Below are positions 1 to 9,977 of a DNA stretch of 64,000 bases, piece after piece. Below the pieces are notes generated by a model. It saw only the letters and a list, made by a program, of their open reading frames with translations, had not been told where the DNA came from and ran no database searches. The position numbers were made by a program, and so were the translations under genes. Position 1 is the first letter of the stretch. Every line of letters starts with the position of its first letter. The stretch comes from Leptospira sp. 96542 (GTDB taxonomy: Bacteria; Spirochaetota; Leptospiria; Leptospirales; Leptospiraceae), in contig JARJFC010000014.1 in the NCBI GenBank assembly GCA_029310945.1, positions 30,375-94,374 on the forward strand, given 5' to 3'.

Positions 1-134
1 GGATAAGTCAAAAAACAATTGGCAATTTCAAAACCCATTTTTCCAGAAGAAGCATTGGAAATATACCGAACAGGATCAATCCATTCTCTTGTTGGACCCG
101 AAGTGATGATCACTCGTTTGTAAGGAAATTTCAT
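1..134 (-). CDS. coaB: Phosphopantothenate-cysteine ligase (CoaB), N-terminal part only
   Basis: Only the first 44 codons lie inside the window; the gene runs off the left edge. They read [13 protein letters not shown], then [14 protein letters not shown] and SSGKMG, which is the nucleotide-binding start of the CoaB family. CoaB joins cysteine to 4'-phosphopantothenate, using CTP in most bacteria, as the second step of coenzyme A synthesis. The ATG at 134 overlaps the stop of coaC as ATGA, so the two genes are probably translationally coupled. In most bacteria CoaB is the C-terminal half of a bifunctional CoaBC protein; here it is a separate gene. The family call is firm; the C-terminal part cannot be seen. 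Confidence 0.9.
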   Translation of the reverse strand, partial: MKFPYKRVIITSGPTREWIDPVRYISNASSGKMGFEIANCFLTY

Positions 135-661
135 AAACTAGTTTTGTGAAATTGTATTATGGTTTCTGTTATGGTTTCAACCGTTGCCAATTTACCATAA
201 CCTTCATCCCCACAAACAACCACACCTTTATCGGGAGAAACAATGTGTACGCCATCCGTACGAAGTGTATCCAAATTTCTTTGGACTGCTTTGTGTAAAT
301 ACATACCAGGGTTCATGGAAGGTGCAATGATGATGGGGCAAGTACAGGCAAGATAAGTTGAGGTAAGGAGATCGTCTGCAATACCATTTGCCATTTTACC
401 AATTGTGTTGGCAGATGCTGGGACCACAGCAAACACGGAGGCAATATTTTTTAAATCAATATGAGCCATGCCCGTATCAAATTCGTTTATACGGACCGAT
501 TTTCCAGTGAGTGCCTCAAAAGTAATTTTACCAACAAATTTTGTGGCATTCTCCGTCATGATGACTCGAACAGGGAACCCTTGTTTGGTGATCGTGCGCA
601 CAACTTCACAGGCTTTATAAGCAGCAATAGAGCCAGAAACTGCAAGAACGATTTCCTTCAC
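131..661 (-). CDS. coaC: Phosphopantothenoylcysteine decarboxylase (CoaC), stand-alone
   Basis: This is an FMN-dependent flavoprotein that decarboxylates phosphopantothenoylcysteine to 4'-phosphopantetheine in coenzyme A synthesis. At 176 residues it matches the CoaC half of CoaBC. Visible hallmarks are the N-terminal SGSIAAYKA loop, a histidine in MAHIDL at the position of the family's catalytic His, [19 protein letters not shown], the PSMN motif, and a Cys in VCGDEGYGK on the substrate flap. The start codon is GTG, directly after the TAG stop of the upstream CBS-domain gene (TAGGTG), with a GAGG ribosome site inside that gene's end. Its own stop overlaps the coaB start. The three genes form one operon. 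Confidence 0.93.
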   Translation of the reverse strand: MKEIVLAVSGSIAAYKACEVVRTITKQGFPVRVIMTENATKFVGKITFEALTGKSVRINEFDTGMAHIDLKNIASVFAVVPASANTIGKMANGIADDLLTSTYLACTCPIIIAPSMNPGMYLHKAVQRNLDTLRTDGVHIVSPDKGVVVCGDEGYGKLATVETITETIIQFHKTSL

Positions 662-2032
662 CTAACGATCCTCAAGTGAGAGTTCTTTTTCGAATTCAGC
701 ATCCACCCCTTCGTCACCTTTGGGTGTAAAAACAATGGATAAAATTTTGTTTCCTTCCATCTTTTTCACTTTCAAATAACCTTTTTTGATCCGAACCACA
801 CTCCCTTCTTTGGGCATGTCCTCGTTTTTTTCCATAAAATAACCGGCAATGGTGCGAACTTCTTCCATGTCGGATGGTTCCTCACCTTCCAAAATTTCGG
901 TCAAACTATCAATCTCGGCTTCACCATCCAAAATAATGGTATTGGATCTTTTATTCACTGAGGATACATCTTTTTCGTCCGTATCTGTCTCATCCCGAAT
1001 TTCACCAAAAAACTCTTCGATGATGTCTTCCAATGTGAGGAGACCTGCCACTCCGCCATATTCATCGATGACGATGGCCATATGTTGTTTTTTCTCACGG
1101 AGTTTAGTCATCACCTTTTCGATGGACATCGACTCAGGTACGGTTACCAAATCTTTTTCCATAAGGGATGTGATCTTTTCTTTTTTGCCTTTACTCGATG
1201 TGTGTTCGGCTTGCCACTTTAGATATTTTTGTACATGTATGATGCCGATGATTTTATCCAAGGTTTGTTCATAGACCGGGTACCTTGAAAAATTATGTTC
1301 AGCAATGAGAGGTAGGAGTTTGTCGATGGTAGAATCAAACGGAATACCCACAACTGAGAGCCTATGTGTCATCACATCTTTGGCGGTGTGTTCCGAAAAA
1401 TCAAAGGTCTTTTGGATGAGCTGCATCTCCGAATTGTCGATACGACCTTGTTTCCTTTGTTCTTCGATGATGATCATCAGTTCTTCCGCTGAATGTACGT
1501 ATTTATCGCCTGTTCGCTGCAAACGAAAGATGGTGAGTACACCACCCGCAAGACGATTCATAACGAAAGTGACAGGAAAAAACAGATAATAAAAAAGCCA
1601 CATCAAAGGAGAAACACCCAATGCAATGGCTTCCGTATTTTGGATGGCCAGGGTTTTGGGTACGAGCTCACCCAAAATCACATGCAATAATGTGATGAGA
1701 GTGAACGAAACCCCAATGGCGATACTGTGCACTGTGACTGCGTCCATTTCCAACTGGAAGATGGAAAAGATTCCTACCACCACCTTGGCAAATAGGGCTT
1801 CGCCGATCCAACCAAGTAGAAGGCTCGCCACTGTGATGCCCACTTGGCAAACCGAAAGCATATCGTCAATTTTTGCGATGGCCTTTTTGGTGATGAGAGC
1901 CATAGACCGGTTTTCTTTGACTAGTTCCTCCAAACGCGAAGGGCGGATGGAGACCATGGCAAATTCTGCTGCCACAAAGAAACCGTTGATGAATACCAAA
2001 AGAAAGATGAGAAAGATGCCGATTATTTCCAT
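662..2032 (-). CDS. CNNM/CorC-type membrane protein with DUF21 and CBS pair (hemolysin C-like)
   Basis: A 456-residue protein with the standard architecture of the family: an N-terminal DUF21/CNNM membrane domain (about residues 1-190, several hydrophobic segments starting MEIIGIFLIFLLVFINGFF), two CBS domains (about 210-340, including MTHRLSVVGIPFD and a second repeat with VIDEYGGVAGLLTLEDIIEE), and a C-terminal CorC/HlyC transporter-associated domain (about 355-440, with EIRDETD and an ILDGEAEID start). Relatives act in magnesium or cobalt efflux or homeostasis; the annotation 'hemolysin TlyC' is historical. It is the first gene of the operon with coaC and coaB. The substrate cannot be read from sequence. 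Confidence 0.88.
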   Translation of the reverse strand: MEIIGIFLIFLLVFINGFFVAAEFAMVSIRPSRLEELVKENRSMALITKKAIAKIDDMLSVCQVGITVASLLLGWIGEALFAKVVVGIFSIFQLEMDAVTVHSIAIGVSFTLITLLHVILGELVPKTLAIQNTEAIALGVSPLMWLFYYLFFPVTFVMNRLAGGVLTIFRLQRTGDKYVHSAEELMIIIEEQRKQGRIDNSEMQLIQKTFDFSEHTAKDVMTHRLSVVGIPFDSTIDKLLPLIAEHNFSRYPVYEQTLDKIIGIIHVQKYLKWQAEHTSSKGKKEKITSLMEKDLVTVPESMSIEKVMTKLREKKQHMAIVIDEYGGVAGLLTLEDIIEEFFGEIRDETDTDEKDVSSVNKRSNTIILDGEAEIDSLTEILEGEEPSDMEEVRTIAGYFMEKNEDMPKEGSVVRIKKGYLKVKKMEGNKILSIVFTPKGDEGVDAEFEKELSLEDR

Positions 2033-2204
2033 AGAAACTTAAGCACCACTAAGAATTTACTATCAGGGTCCATTTTAGGATAAAAAAATCTTCCTCCAAA
2101 AGAAAGACAGAGAAACAGAGATAAGTATTTTTGAACGTTCCAACTCTGTCGCCTATAAAATTGCGGATTTTAAAAAGAAGCGAGAGAACTATGTCACAAT
2201 CCCG

Positions 2205-4826
2205 TCATAATCCTGCTTGGATGACAATCCCATCGTCCTTATAATTGGAGGGTTCAAACAAGGTTTGGTTTGTGATGGTTTCCATCGTCAATCCCTGTGG
2301 TTGGTAAAAGATACGTTTGGTACCCGACCGAAACCAAAATTGGATCCACTGGGTGTGCAAGGATACCGAATCCAAAAGATTTTTGCCCAAGGTTTTTTCG
2401 GAATAGAACAAAACCTTGGGAACCGTGCGGTAATCGATCCTACGTGTGAGTTTTTGGATGGAGATTTCATCTGGGTCAGCCCCCGTCTCTTTGGAGGAAC
2501 AACCCCAAGCGAGCCCACTCCAAACCCCGTCTCGTTTGGAACTGAGAGGAAAGTCCCAAATATGGACCCTGTCTTTATCTTTTAAAATACGGGTGCCCTC
2601 AAAATAGGCGGTGTCCAGAAAGTTTAGGTTTTTAGATGCAAACTTCTGAATGTTCGTTGGACATTTCCAAGTGTAGTACTTTGTATTTTTGGGAAGCTCG
2701 GAGTTGGATACTAGTGAATGAAAATAAACAAGGGGTAAATCTTTAAATTCTTTTTTTAACCACTTACCAAGTACAAGCCCTGGCTCATTCCAATAGAGAA
2801 GATATGAATCAAAATCCTTGGTTTGCGCAACAAATTCTTTTGTTAAATCCAAAATATCAGAATTGTCTGGGCGAGATGTTTTGATTTCCTTCCAAACAAA
2901 ATTATTTTTTTTTGATTCTTTGGGATTCAATAAAAACAAATAATAACTTTCTTTATACGGCAATAGAACAATGACAGGTAGTTTTGAATTTTCTAAATTA
3001 CGAATACTCTCTGCTTCCGATTTTTTTTGATTGCCACTTTCCATTTCCCGACTGTCAGCATAAGTGGAATCGAAAAATTTTGATTCTCTTTGTGTCTGGA
3101 ATCCTGAAAAAAAACGGAACTGATCATTGATATATGGAATCTGGAACAAAGCATGAGGTTTTTCTCTATTTTGGTTTCCTGTTTTTACCAAATTGTATTT
3201 ATAGATAGTTTCGAATAACCCCGAAACATCGCCGTCCTCTTTCAAGTGGTTTGTTGCATAATCAAAAAATTGATCGGTAGAAAATGAAAATGGGCGGAAG
3301 TTTCTTATATAAAATAAATCCTCATATAAATAATCGTTAAGATAATCATTTACCCCCTCACGGATGTTTGCCGTGATTGGACCTTTTTTACCAGAGGCAG
3401 TGTGTGCAAAAACAAATCCAAAATTACGAATGAATTCAGATTGGAAAAATGCATTTTCTGCATCTAAAATACCACGGCTTTTTGTAAACTCAATGGTGGA
3501 TTTTCGAATTTCCTTCCGATAGATTTGATTGTATCCCTGCAGTATTGTGGCCGCATATTCCAAACGACGCCAACCCTTACCTTGCGCCATATAGATAACT
3601 TCATCAGCAATCCGAGAAGAAAGTTCCGGATTTTGATCCAAAAGCATCTGAGCAATCCGTAGTTTCGGCCAAATATCATCCTCAGATAACTTTTCTGGAT
3701 CTTGGATTTTTTGTAAGGCTTTCAAAGCAGATTCTGCCCCAGTCACTTTATATACGGTTACAGAAATCAATGTCTTAACGCCAGTTATACTCATTGGCTC
3801 ATTCAGAAATGGATGATGTATATCAGAAGACCAATTATTCAAATCTAATTTTAAATAATATTCTAAAGATTTTTTATATTCTTTTTTAATATAGGCAAGA
3901 GCACCTAACTTTACGTAAATCCGATTCAGGATGGATGTTTTTTTCTGTTTCGTAATCCGCAAAAAATTCAAAAGTGATTCTTCAGCGTTTGTATACTCCC
4001 CCGCCAAAACTTGAAAGAAGGCCAGACGTTCTGTAGAATTTTCACTTACATTGCCGTCAGATACTTTCTCAAAATCCATCATCATATTCTGAAAATAAAT
4101 GGCTTCTCTTACAAAACCAAGGAAGGCAAGTTTGGTTGGTAGGTCTTCATCAATCCTATCAAATAATGGAATCCATTCTAAATTTGGATCCTCAAAAAAT
4201 GGGGAACTAACGCGCATTATATTTACAAAATGTTTATGCATATCCTTCTCTTTGCCAGAAGGAAGATCAATGTAATATTGCAAACGAAACACACGGCAAA
4301 GAGAATAGTATGGTTTTGTTTTGATACAATCCATACGTATCATAGATTTTTTTTCGTCTTCACCGCCTTGGTAGAGGTTGGTTCGCATATTTTTGGCAAG
4401 GTTTCGAAAATAAGTATTGGGTTCTTTCTGGATGTATATGTCTAAAGTTTTGATAGCTTGTACGTCATCTCCTTGAGATTGTTTCCAGAGAGAGGTTAAC
4501 AAAGCGTCCGCAAAACTATACTCACCCTTTTTGGTTCGTAAATCGTAGAGTACGTTGGCAATACCCACCTTATCCTGGGTTTTAATGTACAACTCGCCTA
4601 ACATCAAATAATAATCAATTTCAGATATCGAAGTCATTTTTTCTGGAGATTTGAAGCGAAACCCATCACGAGAGTTTAGTACTTCCACTCCCCTTACGAA
4701 AAGTTTCGAAGAACCACTGTTTGGCACCCAGCCATGCGTACGATCCGCTGCGACAAGCATCGTGCCGAAAAACAAAAAATAACTTGATAAAATAAGACAA
4801 AACCGACAAAAAAACATCTTCCCCAT
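2205..4826 (-). CDS. Secreted TPR-like repeat protein with a probable inactive CHAT domain
   Basis: An 873-residue protein with an N-terminal hydrophobic signal segment (MFFCRFCLILSSYFLFFG, ending near AADRTH) and a long helical middle (about 60-540) with TPR-like spacing, for example YYLMLGELYIKTQDKVGIANVLYDL written as two helices. The last 270 residues run beta-strand by helix in the order of a CHAT caspase-like domain: LPVIVLLPYKESYYLFLLNP, a HIWDFPLSS strand, a VLFYSEKTLG strand, and the helix before RSGTKRIFYQPQ. The positions that normally hold the CHAT His and Cys appear to be Phe/Asp and Ser/Glu, so protease activity is unlikely if the assignment is right. The start is ATG at 4826 with a poor ribosome site; an in-frame ATG lies three codons later. 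It may be monocistronic. Confidence 0.6.
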   Translation of the reverse strand: MGKMFFCRFCLILSSYFLFFGTMLVAADRTHGWVPNSGSSKLFVRGVEVLNSRDGFRFKSPEKMTSISEIDYYLMLGELYIKTQDKVGIANVLYDLRTKKGEYSFADALLTSLWKQSQGDDVQAIKTLDIYIQKEPNTYFRNLAKNMRTNLYQGGEDEKKSMIRMDCIKTKPYYSLCRVFRLQYYIDLPSGKEKDMHKHFVNIMRVSSPFFEDPNLEWIPLFDRIDEDLPTKLAFLGFVREAIYFQNMMMDFEKVSDGNVSENSTERLAFFQVLAGEYTNAEESLLNFLRITKQKKTSILNRIYVKLGALAYIKKEYKKSLEYYLKLDLNNWSSDIHHPFLNEPMSITGVKTLISVTVYKVTGAESALKALQKIQDPEKLSEDDIWPKLRIAQMLLDQNPELSSRIADEVIYMAQGKGWRRLEYAATILQGYNQIYRKEIRKSTIEFTKSRGILDAENAFFQSEFIRNFGFVFAHTASGKKGPITANIREGVNDYLNDYLYEDLFYIRNFRPFSFSTDQFFDYATNHLKEDGDVSGLFETIYKYNLVKTGNQNREKPHALFQIPYINDQFRFFSGFQTQRESKFFDSTYADSREMESGNQKKSEAESIRNLENSKLPVIVLLPYKESYYLFLLNPKESKKNNFVWKEIKTSRPDNSDILDLTKEFVAQTKDFDSYLLYWNEPGLVLGKWLKKEFKDLPLVYFHSLVSNSELPKNTKYYTWKCPTNIQKFASKNLNFLDTAYFEGTRILKDKDRVHIWDFPLSSKRDGVWSGLAWGCSSKETGADPDEISIQKLTRRIDYRTVPKVLFYSEKTLGKNLLDSVSLHTQWIQFWFRSGTKRIFYQPQGLTMETITNQTLFEPSNYKDDGIVIQAGL

Positions 4827-4920
4827 AGGATTTCAAATATCCTCAATTTGGTCAAGTGACATAAGATTTATAAAACAGGAAAGATTTTGGTAGGAAAAAC
4901 CAAGAGACAAAACAAAACGA

Positions 4921-7900
4921 ATGACCAATGAAAACTTCGATTTTAAGGCCGTTTTTGAGAGTTTTGACGAGTTTTTGATCGTTTTAAACCTGGATCTGGA
5001 AATTCTATTTTTTCAATCCTCACCTAACTTATACCTTCCTAAAGATTCCATCATACAAGGCCACCATCTAAGAGACATTCCCATCACACCGAGGGATTCC
5101 TTCATTCTCGGCAATCTTGCCCAGGAATGTATCCAAAGACACAATCCCTTTCATTATAGCCTAAGCCTTGCAGGAAACCCATACCGAATCCAAGGACGGT
5201 ACTTTGCTTATATGGGAAACCATGCAGCCATCTTGCGTGCAGAACCCAATTCAAATATTGAAAGTATCATCCTCGACAGCGGTCCCTATGTGGTCTTTCG
5301 GTCCAAGTTTGATGAAAACTTTTTAACATCCTATGTTTCACCCAATGTTTCCCAGTATTTCGGATATGCAGCCTCTGATTTTTTGCTCTCTAAAAATAAA
5401 TTCAAAGACATTGTCCACCCAGATGATCTCCCTCGGATCGAAGAAGAAGAAAAAGTATTCATCAGAGGAAAATTCAGAGACTATATCCGCGACTACCGCA
5501 TTTTTACAAAAAAAGGCACCGTCCTCTATGTGAGTGATTATAGTGTGGTTACATACTACCAATCTTTCCCGACCGAAAAAATCAGTTATATCTTAGACAT
5601 CACCGAACAAAAAGAAAAAGAAATCGAAATCATCGAACAAAGAAACGAACTGTTTAAGATCAAACGTCTGTTTGAAGAAACCAATTCGATTGCAAAAATT
5701 GGTGGTTGGGAATTAGATCTCACTCATAAACAAATTTGGTGGTCTACTGAAACGAGGAGGATACACGAAGTTCCAATTTCATTTTCACCAAACGCAGAAA
5801 ATACGCTTCAATTTTTTTCCGTCGGCAATGAAAAAGAAAGAATATACAATTGTTTTAAACAATCCATCGAAACAGGAGTTTCCTTTGATGAAGAATTCCA
5901 AATTATAACTGGCGATGGAAATAAAAAATGGGTGCGTGCCATTGGGCACCCCGAATTCGTAAATGGACTTTGTGTCAGGCTGTATGGTAGTTTCCAAGAC
6001 ATAACGGAAATTATGAATTTAAATTTACAGAGGACACAGGCACTCTCCAACTTACAAAGTTTACTTGATGCAACCACTCATGTAACAATCATTGCAACCG
6101 ATTTAAACGGTACGATCACTCATTTTAATAAGGGAGCCGAAACTTTACTTCTATATAAAACATCAGAAGTTGTTGGAAAAACATCTCCCATAGTTTTTCA
6201 CAAAAAGGAAGAAATAAAATCGAGAAGTGAGATTCTCTCCAAAGAATACGGCAAACCAATCGAAGGTTTTGAAACCTTTGTTGCCCGTGCCAAAGAAGGC
6301 AATTTTGATTCGCAAGAATGGATCTACGTAAAAAAAGATGGAACCGAGTTTCCAGTACAACTGATAGTCACTGCAAGTAAAAATTCCGAAGGTATGATCA
6401 CTGGTTATCTGAGTATAGGTGTTGATATTTCCATTCGAAAATCTACAGAAAAGGCACTCATTGAAGCGAGGGAAAAAGCAGAGGCTGCTAGCAAATCAAA
6501 ATCAGACTTTTTGGCCAACATGAGTCATGAAATCAGAACCCCTTTGAATGGGGTCATTGGATTTTCAGATCTTTTACTCAGAACAGAACTGACCACAGTA
6601 CAAAGGCAGTATCTTGAAACGGTCAATGTTTCCGCGACTTCTCTTTTGGACTTAATCAATGATATTTTGGATTTTTCAAAAATTGAATCTGGAAAAATGG
6701 AATTACATTTGGAAAGAATCAATTTACACGAACTCCTTAGACAAATTTCGGAAATAGTGAAATTTAGGGCATTCGAAAAGGGTCTCGAGTTTATACTGAA
6801 TATTTCGCCGAGTGTTCCCAGAAACATACTAACAGACGCTATCCGATTAAAACAAATCATTCTAAACCTTGTTGGCAATTCAGTTAAATTCACACAACAA
6901 GGCGAAATCCAAATCCAGATCACCGCTAAAAACATTAGCTCTCACGAATATGAATTTTTGTTTGAAGTGATAGACACGGGAATTGGGATAAGCGAAACAA
7001 ACCAAATTAAAATTTTTGAAGCATTTTCACAAGAAGATACTTCCACAACGAGGCAATATGGAGGGACAGGACTTGGGCTTACCATTTCAAACAAACTCCT
7101 CAATCTTTTTGATTCCAAATTAGGTTTAAAATCAACACAAGGAATTGGGTCTTGTTTTTATTTTAATATCAGAACAATTGCAGACAACGAACTCTATATA
7201 GAACCAGAAATAGATTTTATAAAAAATTCTTTAGTTTTAGATGATAATCTAACAAACTTAGCAATCATTAAGGAAATGTTATCTCATAAGAAAATTAAAT
7301 CCATTTTGTTTTCTAACCCAGAAGATGCGTTAAACCATTTAAAAACAAACCCGAATTATGATTTGATCATAACTGACTATCATATGCCAAATATGGACGG
7401 TTTGGAATTCATTCAAAAAGCAAACGAAATATTTGATCAAAACACTAAAGACAATACACACAAAAATCCATACATCTGTTTGCACACTTCATCCTTCAAT
7501 GAAACAATTGTAAACCAGGCAAAAAGTTTAAGTATAGGTTCTGTTCTTCTAAAACCAATTCAAACAAATCAATTGTATGAAAGTCTAGCTGGTTTAAAGA
7601 ATAAAAAAGGAAATATTTTTCCTAATAGTTTATCTTACAAACATTCAATTGTTGTGAATAAAGGATTAAAGGTTTTAATTGTCGAAGACAATCCCGTAAA
7701 CATGAAATTGACAAAAGCTTTGGTACAAAAATCTGCACCAGGTTCGGTAATCATAGAAGCTAACAATGGTTTGGAAGGAGTTCATATGTTTTTTGAAGCC
7801 AAACCAGACATTGTTTTTATGGACATCCAGATGCCAGAAATGAACGGTTATGATGCAACCAAAACCATACGAGAAAAAGAATTAGGTAAAAAAACACCCA

Positions 7901-8037
7901 TAATTGCTCTCACGGCAGGTACTGTGGCTGGTGAAGAAGAAAGGTGTTTGGCGGCAGGAATGAACGATTACGTATCCAAGCCGGTCACACTCAATACACT
8001 TTCAAATAAAATTAAAAGTTGGATAAAGGAAGATTAG
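4921..8037 (+). CDS. Cytosolic hybrid histidine kinase: PAS repeats, HisKA, HATPase, two receiver domains
   Basis: A 1038-residue sensor kinase with no membrane segment. Domain order: a PAS-like N-terminus (1-110), PAS with PAC (about 118-230, FGYAASDFLLSKNKF then VHPDDLPRI), PAS (about 255-365, KIGGWELD), PAS (about 375-505, IIATDLNGTITHFNKGAE), HisKA with phospho-acceptor His536 in MSHEIRTPLNG, an HATPase domain with DTGIGIS and GGTGLGL, then two receiver domains. Receiver 1 keeps Asp819 (TDYHMPNMDG) and the conserved Lys; receiver 2 keeps Asp968 (MDIQMPEMNG), VEDN and SKP. Both look functional, so a phosphorelay is likely, with the partner encoded elsewhere. The signal is unknown. The ABC-F and SpoIIE genes follow on the same strand. 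Confidence 0.93.
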   Translation: MTNENFDFKAVFESFDEFLIVLNLDLEILFFQSSPNLYLPKDSIIQGHHLRDIPITPRDSFILGNLAQECIQRHNPFHYSLSLAGNPYRIQGRYFAYMGNHAAILRAEPNSNIESIILDSGPYVVFRSKFDENFLTSYVSPNVSQYFGYAASDFLLSKNKFKDIVHPDDLPRIEEEEKVFIRGKFRDYIRDYRIFTKKGTVLYVSDYSVVTYYQSFPTEKISYILDITEQKEKEIEIIEQRNELFKIKRLFEETNSIAKIGGWELDLTHKQIWWSTETRRIHEVPISFSPNAENTLQFFSVGNEKERIYNCFKQSIETGVSFDEEFQIITGDGNKKWVRAIGHPEFVNGLCVRLYGSFQDITEIMNLNLQRTQALSNLQSLLDATTHVTIIATDLNGTITHFNKGAETLLLYKTSEVVGKTSPIVFHKKEEIKSRSEILSKEYGKPIEGFETFVARAKEGNFDSQEWIYVKKDGTEFPVQLIVTASKNSEGMITGYLSIGVDISIRKSTEKALIEAREKAEAASKSKSDFLANMSHEIRTPLNGVIGFSDLLLRTELTTVQRQYLETVNVSATSLLDLINDILDFSKIESGKMELHLERINLHELLRQISEIVKFRAFEKGLEFILNISPSVPRNILTDAIRLKQIILNLVGNSVKFTQQGEIQIQITAKNISSHEYEFLFEVIDTGIGISETNQIKIFEAFSQEDTSTTRQYGGTGLGLTISNKLLNLFDSKLGLKSTQGIGSCFYFNIRTIADNELYIEPEIDFIKNSLVLDDNLTNLAIIKEMLSHKKIKSILFSNPEDALNHLKTNPNYDLIITDYHMPNMDGLEFIQKANEIFDQNTKDNTHKNPYICLHTSSFNETIVNQAKSLSIGSVLLKPIQTNQLYESLAGLKNKKGNIFPNSLSYKHSIVVNKGLKVLIVEDNPVNMKLTKALVQKSAPGSVIIEANNGLEGVHMFFEAKPDIVFMDIQMPEMNGYDATKTIREKELGKKTPIIALTAGTVAGEEERCLAAGMNDYVSKPVTLNTLSNKIKSWIKED

Positions 8038-8126
8038 TTTTGGGAAGGGTGGTCAAATATACAAAGTCTATAAAATATTGAATTTGATTGTCCTTGGGGC
8101 TTCCCGTTTGTTTATTGGTTATAATC

Positions 8127-9977
8127 GTGCTTTTATCTGTATCCAAACTCTCAAAAACCATCGGTGAAAAAAAGTTATTCCAAAACCTCGATTTTGCAAT
8201 CTCTGAAGAAGAAAAAATTGCCATTGTGGGTGTCAATGGTGCTGGCAAATCTACATTCTTACGTGCGTTACTTGGCAAAGAAGAGGTAGATAGCGGCCAA
8301 ATCATCAGAAATAATGCCTTAAAAATTTCTATCCTCGAACAAAACCCCATTTATGAACCAGAGGAAACTATCCTTGATCATATTTACAAAGGTGATAACA
8401 AACTCGTAAAGCTCATACGTGATTATGAATTGGCATGTGAAAACTTAGGTTCTGGACTCGCAGAAGCAGAAGAAAAATACACTCGTCTGTCGCAAGAAAT
8501 GGATAGGTTATCGGCTTGGGACTATGAAACGCAAGTTAAGTCCATATTAAAAGAGTTAGGTGTAACGCAATTAGAACGAAAAATGTCAACACTTTCCGGG
8601 GGAATGTTAAAAAAAGTTGAACTTGCGAAAGCACTTATAGACGAGAGTAATTTACTTGTTCTTGATGAACCCACGAACCATTTAGATGTAAAATCCATCA
8701 TTTGGCTCGAAGAATATTTAGTTTCTATAAAAAAAGCAATCATTCTCATAACCCACGATCGGTATTTTTTAGATCGTGTTGTTCATAAAATTTTGGAAAT
8801 GGACAAAGGTAATTATTTTGTTTATACTGGAAATTATTCAGAATATTTAGAACGCAAAATCGCAAGAGAAGAAACACTTCAAAAACAAGAAGACAAAGCC
8901 AGACAATTTTTAAAACAAGAAATCAAATGGCTAAAACGCCAACCCAAAGCACGAACCACAAAACAAAAAGCCAGGATAGATCGGGCAACTAATTTACAAA
9001 ATAGAGAAAAACCTCCCGAACAAAAAGAACTGGAGCTAAGTGTTGCATCAAAACGGCAAGGTAAAACAATTTTAGAATTACACAATATTCAAAAATCTTT
9101 TTCTTCAAAAACTTTGATAAAAGATTTTTCTTACCACTTCAAAGCAAAAGAAAGGCTCGGCATCATAGGCGACAATGGTGTTGGTAAATCCACATTATTG
9201 AATATAATGGCTGGAGGACTACAACCTGACTCTGGTTATACGAAACCTGGAATCAACACTAAAATAGGTTATTTTGATCAAAACAACCGCGAATTGCCAC
9301 TGGATCGAAATGTTTTGGATTATATCAAAGATGTAGCAGGCGAAATGATTGAAGTGGATAAAGGTGAAAAAATATCTGCATCAAAAATGTTAGAGCGGTT
9401 TTTATTCGATGGTAAACTGCAATACACTCCCATTGGTAAACTATCGGGTGGCGAAAAACGTCGTTTGTATTTAGTGCAAATCCTTATGACTGGACCAAAT
9501 TTTTTGATTTTGGATGAACCTACGAACGATCTCGATATCCAAACCCTCTCCATTTTAGAATCATTTTTAGATGAGTTTCCAGGAACCGTTGTTACAGTAT
9601 CGCACGATCGTTATTTTATGGACCGGGTTGCTGAAAGTTTAATTGTTTTTCGCAATGAAGGTAATTTAGATTTATACGTTGGAACTTTTTCTAATTTTAT
9701 GGAAGAAGAAGAAATGCGAAAGTGGGAGGGAGAACAAATTCCCACAGCAGTGGAAACTCCCAAAATGCAGAACAATGTTTCCAAACCTTCCAAAAAAGTC
9801 ATGAAATTAGAATTAGAAATTTCTGAACTAGAAGCCAAAAAATCAGATTTGGAAATAAAAATTTCCCAAACGGGAAGTAATCTGGAAAAACTTTCGAAAC
9901 TCACCGAAGAAATCAGTCAGCTGGAGAGTGAAATTCTTTACAAAATGTCGGAATGGGAAAAACTTCATTCGGAATGA
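8127..9977 (+). CDS. ABC-F family ATPase, Uup-like
   Basis: A soluble protein with two ABC ATPase domains and no membrane segments, as in the ABC-F translation factors. Domain 1 has GVNGAGKST, LSGGMLKKVELAKAL and LLVLDEPTNHLD; a charged linker (KARQFLKQEIKWLKRQPKARTT split at its centre) follows; domain 2 has GDNGVGKST, LSGGEKRR and LILDEPTNDLD. The last about 75 residues are a heptad coiled coil, typical of the Uup branch, which acts on ribosomes or branched DNA. The open frame begins at TTG 8088, but the extra residues are hydrophobic and unlike the family; GTG 8127 gives VLLSVSKLSKTIGEKKL, matching the usual ABC-F start, so I chose it. No strong ribosome site is seen. The stop overlaps the next gene as ATGA. 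Confidence 0.88.
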   Translation: MLLSVSKLSKTIGEKKLFQNLDFAISEEEKIAIVGVNGAGKSTFLRALLGKEEVDSGQIIRNNALKISILEQNPIYEPEETILDHIYKGDNKLVKLIRDYELACENLGSGLAEAEEKYTRLSQEMDRLSAWDYETQVKSILKELGVTQLERKMSTLSGGMLKKVELAKALIDESNLLVLDEPTNHLDVKSIIWLEEYLVSIKKAIILITHDRYFLDRVVHKILEMDKGNYFVYTGNYSEYLERKIAREETLQKQEDKARQFLKQEIKWLKRQPKARTTKQKARIDRATNLQNREKPPEQKELELSVASKRQGKTILELHNIQKSFSSKTLIKDFSYHFKAKERLGIIGDNGVGKSTLLNIMAGGLQPDSGYTKPGINTKIGYFDQNNRELPLDRNVLDYIKDVAGEMIEVDKGEKISASKMLERFLFDGKLQYTPIGKLSGGEKRRLYLVQILMTGPNFLILDEPTNDLDIQTLSILESFLDEFPGTVVTVSHDRYFMDRVAESLIVFRNEGNLDLYVGTFSNFMEEEEMRKWEGEQIPTAVETPKMQNNVSKPSKKVMKLELEISELEAKKSDLEIKISQTGSNLEKLSKLTEEISQLESEILYKMSEWEKLHSE

